Counted from the first letter of the stretch, positions 25,942-36,435 are shown. The stretch is DNA of 64,000 bases from Desulfobacteraceae bacterium (GCA_011389935.1 JAABTJ010000013.1:1-64000); one strand, 5' to 3'. The notes: generated from the letters alone by a model not told the origin. A program made the numbers and translations.

Positions 25942-28521
25942 ATGCCTAAAAAAATCAATTCCGGTGTATCCGGAGCGATCGCGCTGTTGCTTTCTGCATT
26001 TTTTGTGATGGTCTTTCTGCATGGCTGCACGATTCTTGATTACCGGCTGCAGCGAACCGTGCACGGGGAAACCGGTTCCGTTGAACTGCCGGGCCTCCGC
26101 TTTGACGCCTATATTCGTCGGGATGAAATGGGCATTCCGGTTGTTCAGGCCGTTGACATGGATGACCTGGCGTATGCATCCGGATATGCGATGGCATCGG
26201 ACCGGCTGGCCCAGATGGTCTCCTATAGCCTGCTGGGTCAGGGCCGCCTGGCAGAAATGGCCGGCCCGCCGGTGCTCGACATTGACGTCTATGTCCGGAC
26301 CCTGGATCTGCCGAGTGCTGCCAGAAAACAGTTTGAACAACTCCCCCCGAAGTACCATCAAATACTCGCGCGGTTTTCCGACGGGGTGAATGCGTACCTG
26401 GACACCCACATGGACCGGCTGCCGCTGGATTTCAAGCTTTCCGGATATACGCCCGAAGCCTGGCAGCCGATCCATTCCCTCTACATTTTCAACGTACTGA
26501 ATCTGGGGCTTTCCTTTAACCTGCATGAAGAGGTTGCTTTTTTGAATATTGCCCGGGTACTTGGCCCCCAAAAGGCGGCCTGGCTGTTTCCCGTGCACCC
26601 GGATGAACCGCTGTCTTTTGACAAGGCGCGGGTTCTCGGGGAGTTGTGGGGGGAGAACGGGAAAGGGGAGTTTCAGGCCGGCATTGACGAAGATCTGCGG
26701 ATCCTTACCGACGCAGGAGAACAGCTGGCAAGCATCCTGATGCCAATGGGTGTTGCGGCAAGCAACAACTGGGCCGTTTCGCCATACAGAACGGCCAAAG
26801 GCGCATCGGTTGTCGCCAACGACACCCACCTTCCGCTGGAGCATCCCCCCATCTGGATGCTCTTGCAACTTAAAGCCCCGGGGTATCACGTAGCGGGCGT
26901 GGCCATGCCCGGGATTCCGGCAATCGTGGCCGGATACAACGGGGATGTTGCCTGGGGCATGACCATGGTCATGGGGGACAGCCAGGATGTTTTCATCGAG
27001 CAGATCCGGCAGATTGATGGAACAGACCACTACCGCTACAAAGGAGAGTGGCATCCGGTAACGACCCGCACGGAAACGTTTCACGTAAAGGGCTCGGATC
27101 CGGTGGAAAGAACCATCGCATCCACGCGGCACGGGGTCCTTTTGAACCAGGCCCTGTCATCAAAACCCGCTCATCCGCTGATGCCGCCGGAAACGAAAAG
27201 CGATTTTCGCCTGGCCGTTCAAACCACGCTCCACGAACCGGACAACTCACTTGAAAGCATTTATGCGCTCAATACCGCAACGGATATGGACGCCGCCCGG
27301 GAGGCTATCCGCCGTATCCGGTTCATGAACCTGAATTTCATCTACGGCGATGCGGACCATATTGCCTGGCAGGTTTCGGGGCGCTATCCGGTCCGCAAAA
27401 ATGGCCGCGGCCATCTTCCGTCCCCCGGATGGACCGGTGAGTATGACTGGGCGGGATTCCTCCCGGTAGATCGGCATCCTCATGCCATGGATCCGGTTCC
27501 CGGGTATCTGTATACCGCCAACAACCGCACCATCGACCCCGGCGAAGGGCCCGTTCTCGGATCCAGCTGGTATGCCCCCGAGCGGGCCGAGCGGATACGG
27601 CAACTGCTGTCGACCGACGATGCGTATGACTTCAGGGCTGCCGTGAAAATGCAAAACGACCGTCATGATGTGATGGTCAAAAAATTGCAGGACCTGTTTT
27701 TCGACTCCCCGACGGCCGGTGAAATTGCCGAAGCCATTGACGGGTGGGATGATCCCCGGCGGGGGGACCAGGCCCGGCTGGCGCTGGACATTTTGCGGGA
27801 TTTTGACGGCAACATGACGGCAGAGGCATCCGGTGCGGCCATTTACGGCATTTTTCAGCACGCGCTCACCCGGAATCTTTTTGAAGATGAACTGGGGCCC
27901 GACGACGGGGTCGCGTGGCAAAGCTTCCGGAGCCTCAACCGGGGCATTTACGGGCCGGTGCAGGACCATTTGTTTGAAAGACCGGAAAGCCCTTTCTGGG
28001 ACAATATTCATACGCCGGACAAATCAGAGACAAGGGCGGAGATCATTGCCGCCTCCCTGGCGGATGCGGCGGCCTACGCCCGGAAAAAAATGGGGCGCAA
28101 CCCGGAAGACTGGCAATGGGGTAAAATTCACGCCTATACCTGGCGGACGCCGACGACAAAGATGCGAAAGCATTTCCCGCTGTTTCAGCGATTCGGGGCA
28201 TGGATGATTTCCCGGTATACCGACCGGGGACCCTATCCGGCCGGCGGCGGATTCAACACCCTCAACGTGGCCGCGTATCACCGGGGGGAGAATTTTGACG
28301 TCTGGCTGATTCCCGCCATGCGGATGGTGGTCGATTTCGGGCGTGACGAACCGCTTTTTCTGGTGAACAGCGGCGGGCAGTCCGGAAACCCGGCCAGTCC
28401 CCATTACGACGACGGGATCCCGGTTTTTCTCTCCGGTGGTAACCGGCAGATGGCGTATCGCCCCGAAAATATTCGGAACCAGTACAAAAATGTTTTCACA
28501 TTACAGGCCCCGCAGCAATAA
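25942..28521 (+). CDS. penicillin acylase family (S45) lipoprotein hydrolase
   Basis: An 859-residue Ntn-hydrolase. The N-terminus is a lipoprotein signal with FLHGC (Cys29). The nucleophile is Ser274 in AASNNWAVSP, which becomes the N-terminus of the beta subunit after self-cleavage; family segments such as RDEMGIPVVQA, GYNGDVAWGMT, YTANNRT and GGGFNTLNVA are all present. Family members cleave amide bonds of penicillins, cephalosporins or acyl-homoserine lactones; the natural substrate here is unknown. The start at 25942 follows AAGGAAG and avoids overlap with the symporter gene. It is probably anchored in the periplasm. Confidence 0.9.
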   Translation: MPKKINSGVSGAIALLLSAFFVMVFLHGCTILDYRLQRTVHGETGSVELPGLRFDAYIRRDEMGIPVVQAVDMDDLAYASGYAMASDRLAQMVSYSLLGQGRLAEMAGPPVLDIDVYVRTLDLPSAARKQFEQLPPKYHQILARFSDGVNAYLDTHMDRLPLDFKLSGYTPEAWQPIHSLYIFNVLNLGLSFNLHEEVAFLNIARVLGPQKAAWLFPVHPDEPLSFDKARVLGELWGENGKGEFQAGIDEDLRILTDAGEQLASILMPMGVAASNNWAVSPYRTAKGASVVANDTHLPLEHPPIWMLLQLKAPGYHVAGVAMPGIPAIVAGYNGDVAWGMTMVMGDSQDVFIEQIRQIDGTDHYRYKGEWHPVTTRTETFHVKGSDPVERTIASTRHGVLLNQALSSKPAHPLMPPETKSDFRLAVQTTLHEPDNSLESIYALNTATDMDAAREAIRRIRFMNLNFIYGDADHIAWQVSGRYPVRKNGRGHLPSPGWTGEYDWAGFLPVDRHPHAMDPVPGYLYTANNRTIDPGEGPVLGSSWYAPERAERIRQLLSTDDAYDFRAAVKMQNDRHDVMVKKLQDLFFDSPTAGEIAEAIDGWDDPRRGDQARLALDILRDFDGNMTAEASGAAIYGIFQHALTRNLFEDELGPDDGVAWQSFRSLNRGIYGPVQDHLFERPESPFWDNIHTPDKSETRAEIIAASLADAAAYARKKMGRNPEDWQWGKIHAYTWRTPTTKMRKHFPLFQRFGAWMISRYTDRGPYPAGGGFNTLNVAAYHRGENFDVWLIPAMRMVVDFGRDEPLFLVNSGGQSGNPASPHYDDGIPVFLSGGNRQMAYRPENIRNQYKNVFTLQAPQQ

Positions 28522-28715
28522 GGTGGTTTTTGCGCTTTGATTTTTTGATTTCTGCCCGGATTTTTCTTGTTTCCAACACCAATCGTTGTATTATAAAAGT
28601 TTTTGGTGCCCCTGCATCCGGCTTGAATGCATCGGGTGCACCAATGCAAAATACAATACGGCGATAGGGAGGAAAGCGGCTTGAAACCCATTGGTTTCAC
28701 CGTGAATAAATATCA

Positions 28716-30083
28716 ATGACATCTGTTTTTTCGTTTTACCGACTCTTTGAGAAGGATATTCACCAATGGGCAAAAGCAGGGCCTGTGCCGCCTCATGGCA
28801 AGGGGGTGCCGGTTCGAATGGAAAAGCGCCTTCCGCTCGGCGTAAATATTCCCGCTTTGGTCGGTTCTGCAGCAGGCATGAACCGTTTCTATTTCAAGGA
28901 CCGCCGCAACCGCTATGAAACCGGTGCTATCGGCTGCGTCCGGGCATATGGCGACGAATCTGACGGCGCTTTCCCTATTGAACAAGCCGATCTCCTCTGG
29001 GAAGAAGACCGGCGGTTTACACTTTTTGGCGGAATGAGTTTTTTTGATGAACCAACGCCGCCGGAATGGGATTCGTTCGGAAGAATCCGTTTTGTTTTGC
29101 CCCTTCTGGAATTGCACCGGGAAGAAAACGTTTGCAGGATGGTTTTGAACGCCTTTCCTTCCGAATCCGCGTCGCAGTCGGATTTCGCCGAAAATCTTCT
29201 TGAAACGCTTAAAAATCTTGACGCCATGCCCCCTTCCGTGCAGGACAAAGGCATACCATCGTATACGGAAACTTTGAACCCGGGGCGGCAAAGGTGGCAG
29301 GCGCTGGTTGATACGGCCCTGGATTGGCTCCGTGAAAACGGCGCCCGAAAGGTGGTGCTCGCCCGTAAGAAAGTTCTGAAAAGCACGGAATTGTGGGATC
29401 CCGTCGCGCTGTTTCACTGCCTGGGTCAAATACGGGAGGATGCCTTTCTTTTTTTCTGCGGGCAGAAAAACGGGGATGCATTTATGGGGCGTTCGCCGGA
29501 GCGTTTGTTCCGCATCGCACAGGGCTTTCTCGCATCGGATGCCATTGCCGGCACCCGGCGGCGCGGTGATGATCCGGAAGACGATGCGCGTCTTTCCGCA
29601 GAGTTGATGGCATCGGTCAAGGATATTCTGGAGCACCGTTTTGTGGCGGATTATATCCGGGCGCAATTGGCCTTTCTCTGCAAGGATGTGACAATGGAAG
29701 CATCCGCCAGTCCTTTGAAGCTTCGGCACCTGCAGCATATTATCACACGGGTATCCGGCCGTGTTGCGAACGGTCACGCCCCATTCGATATCATGGAGCG
29801 GCTTCATCCAACACCCGCGGTGGGCGGTATGCCGCCAAGGTTGTCAAGAGAGCTGATCATGCGCCTGGAACCGTTCGGCAGGGGGTGGTTCGGCGCCCCT
29901 ATCGGTTGGATGAGGAAAGATGCGGCCGAGTTTGCCGTGGGTATCCGTTCGGCCCTGGTCCGCGGCACCGAACTGCACCTGTTCGGCGGGGCGGGGATTG
30001 TCACGGGCTCGGATGCGGAAATGGAATGGCAGGAGACCGGGCATAAGATGGAAAATTTTACCCGTATTCTGCGGGGGTGCTGA
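28716..30083 (+). CDS. menF: isochorismate synthase
   Basis: A 455-residue chorismate-binding enzyme that turns chorismate into isochorismate, the first step of classical menaquinone synthesis. The C-terminal catalytic domain has ARKKVL, FMGRSPERLF, AIAGTRRRG, HRFVADYI, HPTPAVGG and GAGIVTGSD, all typical of MenF/EntC. The N-terminal third is the more variable part of these enzymes. The ATG at 28716 lacks a clear ribosome site, and 28818 is an alternative. It opens a seven-gene men operon; its stop codon lies within a few bases of the menD start. Confidence 0.92.
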   Translation: MTSVFSFYRLFEKDIHQWAKAGPVPPHGKGVPVRMEKRLPLGVNIPALVGSAAGMNRFYFKDRRNRYETGAIGCVRAYGDESDGAFPIEQADLLWEEDRRFTLFGGMSFFDEPTPPEWDSFGRIRFVLPLLELHREENVCRMVLNAFPSESASQSDFAENLLETLKNLDAMPPSVQDKGIPSYTETLNPGRQRWQALVDTALDWLRENGARKVVLARKKVLKSTELWDPVALFHCLGQIREDAFLFFCGQKNGDAFMGRSPERLFRIAQGFLASDAIAGTRRRGDDPEDDARLSAELMASVKDILEHRFVADYIRAQLAFLCKDVTMEASASPLKLRHLQHIITRVSGRVANGHAPFDIMERLHPTPAVGGMPPRLSRELIMRLEPFGRGWFGAPIGWMRKDAAEFAVGIRSALVRGTELHLFGGAGIVTGSDAEMEWQETGHKMENFTRILRGC

Positions 30084-30085
30084 AG

Positions 30086-31861
30086 ATGGCGCCGAATCAG
30101 CTGCTCAGACATATCAACACGCTATGGCCGGTTCTGATCGTCTCGGAGTTGGCAAAAAGCGGCATCGACACCTATTTTGTTTCTCCCGGAAACCGGAACG
30201 TTCCCATAATGGCGGCGCTCGCTTCGGTAGAAGGGGTTGTTGCAAGATTCAGCCTTGATGAGCGCGCCTCGGCCTACCGGGCGATGGGGCATGCCAAAGC
30301 AACGGGCGTTCCCGGCGTTCTGGTCTGCACGTCCGGCACGGCCGCAGCCAATTATTACCCGGCGGTAATCGAGTCGTTTCGCGACGAGATTCCCCTGATC
30401 GTCTGGAGCGCCGACCGGCCGCCTGAACTGGTCGTCGCCGATGCCAACCAGACCATCGAGCAGGCGGGCCTTTTTGCTCGATTCGTCCGCAAAAGCCTGC
30501 ATCTGCCATGCCCTTCGGCGGACTTTCCCGTTCAGGCTCTTCTGTCCGAAATTTGCGATCTGGCCGCCGTTAAAAACGGCCCCGTACACATCAACCTGCC
30601 GTTCCGCGAGCCGCTGCTATCGCCATCGCTCCATTCTCCGGACGCGGACCCGGTCCAAACCGATATTGTTGAAGCTGTCAGGAAGATCCTTGAAAACCCC
30701 CATCCCCACACAATCCATGTGGACGCCGCCGATTTTCTGCCGGCCGCTTTTTTGAAGGATTCTCCGGATTTTCAAAGAATCAAGCATATCCTTTCCGGCT
30801 GTAAAAGGGGGCTTGTGGTGGCAGGCCGGTCTGAAGACAAGGACGATGCGGAAACGATACAGGCATTTGCAGAAAAGCGCAAATGGCCCGTCTACTGTGA
30901 TATTGCCTCAATGCTCAAAGGCAGGCTTGCAGAAAATGCCGAAATTCCCTTTCTGGACCATCCGGATGCACTGGCGCTTATTTTTGCGTATGATCCGGAC
31001 GTGATCGTCCAGTTCGGGGGCGGCCTGGTCTCAAAGGCCTACTATGAGAAGGTTTTGAAGAAAGAGGACTCCCCGCCGAAACTCATCCAGATCTCCACGA
31101 AGACCGGCATCCGCGACCCCTCGCACGCCGTAGCTTTCCGGATGAGGATGACAGCCAAGCAGGCGGTTTCGATTCTCGGGTCTGCGGTTTTCGCGGCACC
31201 GGATGCCCATGCCGTTTCAAAACTGGTCACACGATTCCACGATCTCACTCGGAAAATCATCCAAAATACGCCGGATGACGTGCTTTCCCATCCGGTGATT
31301 GCAAAGATTGTTCATGGGCTGGTCCCGGAAAATGAGGCGCTTTTTGCCGGCAATTCATTGGTTGTCCGTGCGTTTGACACGGTCGTCCCTGGCGTCGGCA
31401 GGAAGATCGATGTGGTTACGAACCGGGGGGTTTCCGGTATCGAGGGGAATATCGCAACGGCGGTGGGGTATGCCGAGTCCGCAGGCAGACGCGTCACCGC
31501 AGTGCTTGGGGATATCTCCTTTCTGCACGATCTCAACTCGTTGATGCTGGTTTCGGAATCAAAAGTACCCGTTGTTATCCTGGTGATCAACAACCGGGGG
31601 GGGCGGATTTTCGAGCGGCTGCCGGTCGCGGGGTTTGAAGGAATACCAATGGAGTGGGTGACCATGCCCCATCAGTACAACTTTCAGATGGCAGCCGGCC
31701 TCTTCAACATCCCATACCGGGAGGTGGGCACGCCCGGGGATTTGAAAGTTGCATACCACGAAGCGCTGGGAGGAAATTGCAGCGCGTTGATTGAAATACG
31801 CCTTTCCCCGGAGGCGGATCTGGATGTTTACCGGGCGCGCACTGCATTGGGGCGACCCTAA
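30086..31861 (+). CDS. menD: SEPHCHC synthase (menaquinone biosynthesis)
   Basis: About 591 residues. MenD is a thiamine-diphosphate enzyme that joins 2-oxoglutarate and isochorismate to make SEPHCHC. Visible motifs include FVSPGNRNVPI near the start, LVCTSGTAAANYYPA, SADRPPEL, GVSGIEGNIATAVG with LGDISFLHDLNSL (ThDP/Mg binding) and NNRGGRIFERLP. The ATG at 30086 follows GGGGGTG; a GTG at 30077 overlapping the menF stop is the alternative. The close packing with menF indicates coupled translation. Confidence 0.94.
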   Translation: MAPNQLLRHINTLWPVLIVSELAKSGIDTYFVSPGNRNVPIMAALASVEGVVARFSLDERASAYRAMGHAKATGVPGVLVCTSGTAAANYYPAVIESFRDEIPLIVWSADRPPELVVADANQTIEQAGLFARFVRKSLHLPCPSADFPVQALLSEICDLAAVKNGPVHINLPFREPLLSPSLHSPDADPVQTDIVEAVRKILENPHPHTIHVDAADFLPAAFLKDSPDFQRIKHILSGCKRGLVVAGRSEDKDDAETIQAFAEKRKWPVYCDIASMLKGRLAENAEIPFLDHPDALALIFAYDPDVIVQFGGGLVSKAYYEKVLKKEDSPPKLIQISTKTGIRDPSHAVAFRMRMTAKQAVSILGSAVFAAPDAHAVSKLVTRFHDLTRKIIQNTPDDVLSHPVIAKIVHGLVPENEALFAGNSLVVRAFDTVVPGVGRKIDVVTNRGVSGIEGNIATAVGYAESAGRRVTAVLGDISFLHDLNSLMLVSESKVPVVILVINNRGGRIFERLPVAGFEGIPMEWVTMPHQYNFQMAAGLFNIPYREVGTPGDLKVAYHEALGGNCSALIEIRLSPEADLDVYRARTALGRP

Positions 31862-32005
31862 TTGTTCCTGCCATGCGTCATGTGGCAGGTTTATTCTTTG
31901 CAGCAAGGGCGCAAAAACGCCCGGCCCGATCATTCATGCAAGATGCAATGAACGCAGCCGTCGGATATGGATTGCTGCGCCTTTTTAAAAAAGGGAGAGG
32001 AATAT

Positions 32006-32896
32006 ATGGCTTCACAAATTTTCGATCCGGCCCGGTGGCGGGTCGTGGAAGGGTTTTCATTTTCCGATATCACCTATCACCGTGCCGTGGAGCAGGGGAC
32101 GGTCCGGGTCGCTTTTAACCGGCCGGATTCCCGGAATTCTTTTCGTCCGCAAACGGTGGACGAACTTTACACGGCCCTGGACCATGCCCGAATGAGCAGT
32201 GATGTCGGCGTGGTAATCCTTACCGGAAACGGTCCGTCCAAAAAGGACGGCGGATGGGCTTTCTGCTCGGGCGGGGACCAGCGGATCCGCGGAAAAGACG
32301 GGTACAAATACGAGGGCGCAGACGGAATCGATGCGGCAAAACTGGGGCGGCTTCATATCCTGGAAGTGCAGCGGCTGATCCGCTTCATGCCCAAGGTGGT
32401 CATGGCGGTTGTGCCGGGATGGGCCGCGGGGGGCGGGCACAGCCTGCACGTGGTCTGTGATCTCACCATTGCATCGGCCCAGCACGCCCGGTTCAAGCAG
32501 ACCGACCCGGACGTGGCTTCCTTTGACAGCGGGTATGGATCGGCGTACCTGGCGCGGCAGGTGGGGCAGAAACGGGCGCGGGAGGTCTTTTTTCTCGGCC
32601 TGTCCTACACGGCACAGGAAGCCTATGAAATGGGCATGGTAAATGTCGTTGCGGATCACGCGGACTTGGAAAACAAGGCCCTTGAATGGGCGGCCATTAT
32701 GAATTCGAAGTCGCCCACCGCCATGCGCATGCTCAAATACGGGTTCAACCTGCCCGACGACGGTCTGGTCGGCCAGCAGCTGTTCGCCGGGGAAGCCACC
32801 CGTCTGGCCTACGGCACCGAAGAGGCGGAAGAGGGGCGGGCCGCGTTCGTGGAAAAACGGCCCCGGGATTTTTCACGCTTTCCCTGGCACTACTAA
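32006..32896 (+). CDS. menB: 1,4-dihydroxy-2-naphthoyl-CoA synthase
   Basis: A 296-residue crotonase-fold enzyme that closes the second ring of o-succinylbenzoyl-CoA. MenB-specific segments are FCSGGDQRIRG (about 77-87), GWAAGGGHSLHVVCDL and DVASFDSGYGSAYLARQVG near residue 175, plus the C-terminal EEGRAAFVEKRPRDFSRFPWHY region that distinguishes MenB from enoyl-CoA hydratases. The start at 32006 follows GGGAGAGG. It lies 144 bases after menD and 13 before menA. Confidence 0.94.
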   Translation: MASQIFDPARWRVVEGFSFSDITYHRAVEQGTVRVAFNRPDSRNSFRPQTVDELYTALDHARMSSDVGVVILTGNGPSKKDGGWAFCSGGDQRIRGKDGYKYEGADGIDAAKLGRLHILEVQRLIRFMPKVVMAVVPGWAAGGGHSLHVVCDLTIASAQHARFKQTDPDVASFDSGYGSAYLARQVGQKRAREVFFLGLSYTAQEAYEMGMVNVVADHADLENKALEWAAIMNSKSPTAMRMLKYGFNLPDDGLVGQQLFAGEATRLAYGTEEAEEGRAAFVEKRPRDFSRFPWHY

Positions 32897-32909
32897 AAAT
32901 ACATTCCGC

Positions 32910-33800
32910 ATGACGATCGCTTCCAACGACATATCCGTATGGGTCATGGCTGCGCGGCCGCGCACGCTGACTGCAGGACTTTCGCCGGTCGTCCTGGGCG
33001 CTGCGCTTTCCCATGATGCCGGGTTGTTGCGCCCGTGGGTGAGCCTGTTTGCGTTGTTGAGCTGTCTGCTTCTTCAAATCGGCACGAACCTGGCCAACGA
33101 CTATTATGACGCGAAAAACAAAATCGACGGGGAAAACCGGCTGGGGCCCGTGCGGGTAACCCAGACGGGACTGATCCCGCCGCATCGGGTAAGAGCGGCT
33201 TTCCTGTTTTGTTTCTGCCTTGCCGCCATGCTGGGGCTCCCGCTGGTGGTAAAAGGCGGATTGCCCATACTGGCAATCGGCATTCTGTCGCTTGTTTTTG
33301 CCTATCTCTATACCGGCGGCCCTTATCCCTTGGCCTATTACGGCATGGGAGAGGCGCTGGCATTCATTTTTTACGGGCTCGTTGCAACCGGCGGGGTGTA
33401 TTACCTTAACACGCAGCACGTCTATGTGGACGTACTTGTCGGCGGAGCGGGTTTGGGCTTTCTGGCCGCATTGCTCATGGGGATCAACAACCTTCGCGAT
33501 ATTCATACGGACCGTGCCGCCGGGAAGCACACGGTGGCAGTGATGCTCGGGGAGAACGGTGCGCGCGGCTTTGTTGCAGTGCTGCTCGTTTCCGCGCTCT
33601 GTACGCCCGCTTTATTTGTCTTGATAAACCCTTCTCAGCCGTGGGTGCTTTTGGCATCTGCGGGCGTGGTTCCGTTTGTACGAAGGTTTATCGGGATTGT
33701 AAGTGCGCCTGTGGATGCCGGGTTCAACCGTATATTGGCTGCCGCCGGACAGTATCTGTTCGTTTACGCGGTATTGTTTTCCGCAGGGGTTTTGCTGTAA
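32910..33800 (+). CDS. menA: 1,4-dihydroxy-2-naphthoate prenyltransferase
   Basis: A 296-residue UbiA-family membrane enzyme that attaches the polyprenyl tail to dihydroxynaphthoate. About eight to nine membrane helices are visible. The first Asp-rich motif is NDYYDAKNKIDGENR (about 66-80), preceded by AARPRTLTAGLSPV; the second is NNLRDIHTDRAAGKHT (about 193-208). It sits 13 bases behind menB with no separate promoter in view. Confidence 0.92.
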   Translation: MTIASNDISVWVMAARPRTLTAGLSPVVLGAALSHDAGLLRPWVSLFALLSCLLLQIGTNLANDYYDAKNKIDGENRLGPVRVTQTGLIPPHRVRAAFLFCFCLAAMLGLPLVVKGGLPILAIGILSLVFAYLYTGGPYPLAYYGMGEALAFIFYGLVATGGVYYLNTQHVYVDVLVGGAGLGFLAALLMGINNLRDIHTDRAAGKHTVAVMLGENGARGFVAVLLVSALCTPALFVLINPSQPWVLLASAGVVPFVRRFIGIVSAPVDAGFNRILAAAGQYLFVYAVLFSAGVLL

Positions 33801-33910
33801 CCGGGCAAAGCGGAAAAGCCTAAAAAGCGAAGAGGGTAAAGGGAAATTTCACAATGCGACCCCCGCGCCCTGTGAAATCGGCCATTTGTGGGTACATGGC
33901 GTTAATTGAT

Positions 33911-34972
33911 ATGATGATTACCGATATTTGCGTGTATTATTTCCGCCTGCCGTTCGTGCGGCCCATGATCGTTGGGAAACACACCCTGCGGGAACGGGAG
34001 GGGTTTCTCCTGCGAGTGGCGGACGGCGAGGGGAATACCGGGTACGGGGAAGTCGCCCCGCTGCAGGGGCTGGACGCGGTTACCCTGGAAGACTGCAGAA
34101 AGGATCTCCATACTTTTTCCAGAGTGGCGAAAACAGGTTCATTTGCGGATTTGCCGTTTCATCCCGTGGTCAACTTCGGCATTGAAAGCGCGTTATTTTC
34201 CCTGGCTGCGGGAAAAAGCGTCGGTGTGGAGGATTGGCCGGAAAAACGGATCGAAGCTGATATAAACGGCCTGTTTGTTCCGGATATGGATCCGGAGGCG
34301 GAACGTGAGCAGGCAGAGAGGCTGTTACAGTGCGGGTTTTCAACGATAAAGGTCAAGATCGGCAGGCTTTCCCTGCAGGCGGAAGCCGCATCGATCCGGC
34401 GTCTTTGTGAACGGGCAGGGAGAAATTTATTGCTCCGGCTGGACGGGAACCGGTCGCTGTCGCCTGCCGTTTATGAACGGTATTTTCAGGAGATGCGGGA
34501 TCTCCCTGTGGAATATGTGGAAGAGCCGTTGGAAAACGGGGATTTTGAAAAAGCGGGGGAGGTTGGCTGGCCCCTTGCCGTGGACGAATCCCTGCCGGTG
34601 TACTGGGACAGAGAAAATTGCCGGTTTCATGGACTGCCCGAAGCCGTTACCCGTGTTGTTGTCAAGCCCTCGACGCCGGCCGGGTTCAGGGGGGTGATGC
34701 GGTATTTCTCTGAAAAGGAAAGCGAAAGGCTTTTGCCCGTGGTCAGTTCCGCCTTCAACTCGGTGTACGGCATTTGCAGTCTGCTGCTTTTTTTGCAGCA
34801 GGTCCCCGCTGCGGATCGGATCGCCCATGGTCTGGACACCGGTTCCTTTCTGAAAAGCGATCTTGCAGAGAACGTTCTGCAGGTGGAAAACGGGCGCCTG
34901 TCCGCCCGGGTGAGTCTGCTGTGGGAAAAGGATTCATTGGATGACCGGATGCTTACGGAGATCGACCTGTGA
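33911..34972 (+). CDS. menC: o-succinylbenzoate synthase
   Basis: About 353 residues of the enolase superfamily; dehydrates SHCHC to o-succinylbenzoate. The KxK pair sits in STIKVKIG, the metal ligands in LRLDGN, YVEEP and VDESL, and the second catalytic Lys in VVKPST. The start is unsure: ATGs at 33896, 33911 and 33914 are in frame and none has a good ribosome site. I use 33911 because the barrel-lid domain starts directly after it. The stop overlaps the menE start (TGATG). Confidence 0.88.
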   Translation: MMITDICVYYFRLPFVRPMIVGKHTLREREGFLLRVADGEGNTGYGEVAPLQGLDAVTLEDCRKDLHTFSRVAKTGSFADLPFHPVVNFGIESALFSLAAGKSVGVEDWPEKRIEADINGLFVPDMDPEAEREQAERLLQCGFSTIKVKIGRLSLQAEAASIRRLCERAGRNLLLRLDGNRSLSPAVYERYFQEMRDLPVEYVEEPLENGDFEKAGEVGWPLAVDESLPVYWDRENCRFHGLPEAVTRVVVKPSTPAGFRGVMRYFSEKESERLLPVVSSAFNSVYGICSLLLFLQQVPAADRIAHGLDTGSFLKSDLAENVLQVENGRLSARVSLLWEKDSLDDRMLTEIDL

Positions 34973-36435
34973 TGGCCGAAGACTTTATAAAAGGCGGCCG
35001 CCTCGATGTCAGCGCTGTATTTGCCGCGTACCGGCATCTCCCGGCAATCGTCGCTGTCGGGCAGGAGCCCGCCATTTACACGTTCGAAGAGATTGCCCGC
35101 CGAACCCAATGGCTCTATCGCCGGTTCGATCAGCTGGGAATCGCCCCCGGAAGCCGTGTTGCGGTATACATGCTGAACAGCCCCCTCCATTTCCTGATTT
35201 TCTTTTTGTCCTGGATCCGACACGACCTGTTTGTCCCGTTGAACGTCCATGCGCCTCTTGAAGAAGCGCTCAGGGAATCTTCGCCGGATGCGGTTATCGG
35301 GCCGGATTGGCTTGGGGATCGTATATCCCTGGAAGGCGCTCCCCGGTTTATCCCGGTCGACACCTTGTTTCAGGATATGCGGATGGAGAAGGCTTGCGGT
35401 TTTGATTTTCCGGAAGTGGACCTGGACCGGGAATGCTCACTGGTCTTTACTTCCGGATCGACCGGCCGGCCCAAGGGAGTGGTGCACACCGTCGGCAACC
35501 ATGTTTACAGCGCTGCCGGGGTCATCTCTTTTTTCGGGCTTACCCCTGATGACCGGTGGCTGGTCAGCCTTCCGATCCATCACGTGGGCGGATTGTCCAT
35601 CTTTGCACGCACGTTTTTGTCCGGCGGCGCAGCCGTATTCCTCCCCACCCGGCAGGCCGTTGACCAGGCGCTTGTAGAGAAAAAAGCCAGTTTCATCTCC
35701 GTTGTCCCGACCCAGCTGATTCGCTTCATGGTCTCCCCCGGGATCCCGGAAGCGCTTTCACATGTGCGGGGGATCCTTTTGGGCGGCTCCCCGGTACCCG
35801 GCTGGGTCATTGACAAGGCACTGGACCTTTCTTTGCCAATCATCCCCAGCTACGGATCCACGGAATCCTGCTCCCTTGTGACGGCCGTGGCGCCGGGTTC
35901 CGACCGGGCGGCATATAGGACAGCCGGGAAGCTGCTCCCCCACAGAAAACTGTCGACCGGTGAAGACGGCCGCATCCGGCTTGGCGGAAAAACCCGGTTT
36001 GCATATTACCTCGAGGATGAAACGCCGATTTTTCCGTTTGAATCGGGTTGGTTCGCCACATCCGATTTAGGGAAAGCCGACGCCGATGGCAACTGGAGAA
36101 TTCTCGGCCGGGCCGATGACGTATTCATTTCCGGCGGGGAAAACATCAACCCCTTTGAAATAGAGCGGCACCTGATGGCCATCGACGGCATTGACGCAGC
36201 CGTGGTCGTGCCCGCCCCCCACCCGGAATTCGGCCATGTTCCCTGGGCATTTGTTTCTTCTCCCCTTGTCCCGGACCCTGCGGATATCGCATCGGAATTG
36301 AGAAAAACCCTCCCCGGGTTCAAGGTTCCCAAAAGAATCCTCTTTATGAATCCCGCGGATACGGCATCGGGCATCAAGACAGACCGGGCTTTCCTGAAGC
36401 AGAAAGCCCTGCAAATGGCTGGGGGGAAGTTATGA
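34972..36435 (+). CDS. menE: o-succinylbenzoate-CoA ligase
   Basis: About 487 residues of the acyl-adenylate family. The phosphate loop is FTSGSTGRPKGVVHT (about 161-175), followed by GGSPVPGW, PSYGSTESCSL, SDLGKADADGNWRILGR and the C-terminal Lys-containing PGFKVPKRI. It activates o-succinylbenzoate with ATP and CoA, giving the substrate for MenB. ATG at 34972 overlaps the menC stop by one base; the menE stop overlaps menH in ATGA, so all three are translationally coupled. Confidence 0.92.
   Translation: MAEDFIKGGRLDVSAVFAAYRHLPAIVAVGQEPAIYTFEEIARRTQWLYRRFDQLGIAPGSRVAVYMLNSPLHFLIFFLSWIRHDLFVPLNVHAPLEEALRESSPDAVIGPDWLGDRISLEGAPRFIPVDTLFQDMRMEKACGFDFPEVDLDRECSLVFTSGSTGRPKGVVHTVGNHVYSAAGVISFFGLTPDDRWLVSLPIHHVGGLSIFARTFLSGGAAVFLPTRQAVDQALVEKKASFISVVPTQLIRFMVSPGIPEALSHVRGILLGGSPVPGWVIDKALDLSLPIIPSYGSTESCSLVTAVAPGSDRAAYRTAGKLLPHRKLSTGEDGRIRLGGKTRFAYYLEDETPIFPFESGWFATSDLGKADADGNWRILGRADDVFISGGENINPFEIERHLMAIDGIDAAVVVPAPHPEFGHVPWAFVSSPLVPDPADIASELRKTLPGFKVPKRILFMNPADTASGIKTDRAFLKQKALQMAGGKL

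Noticed and set aside
25924-27132. 402-residue frame antisense to the penicillin acylase
   Set aside because: Shadow of a gene with an intact nucleophile and family motifs.
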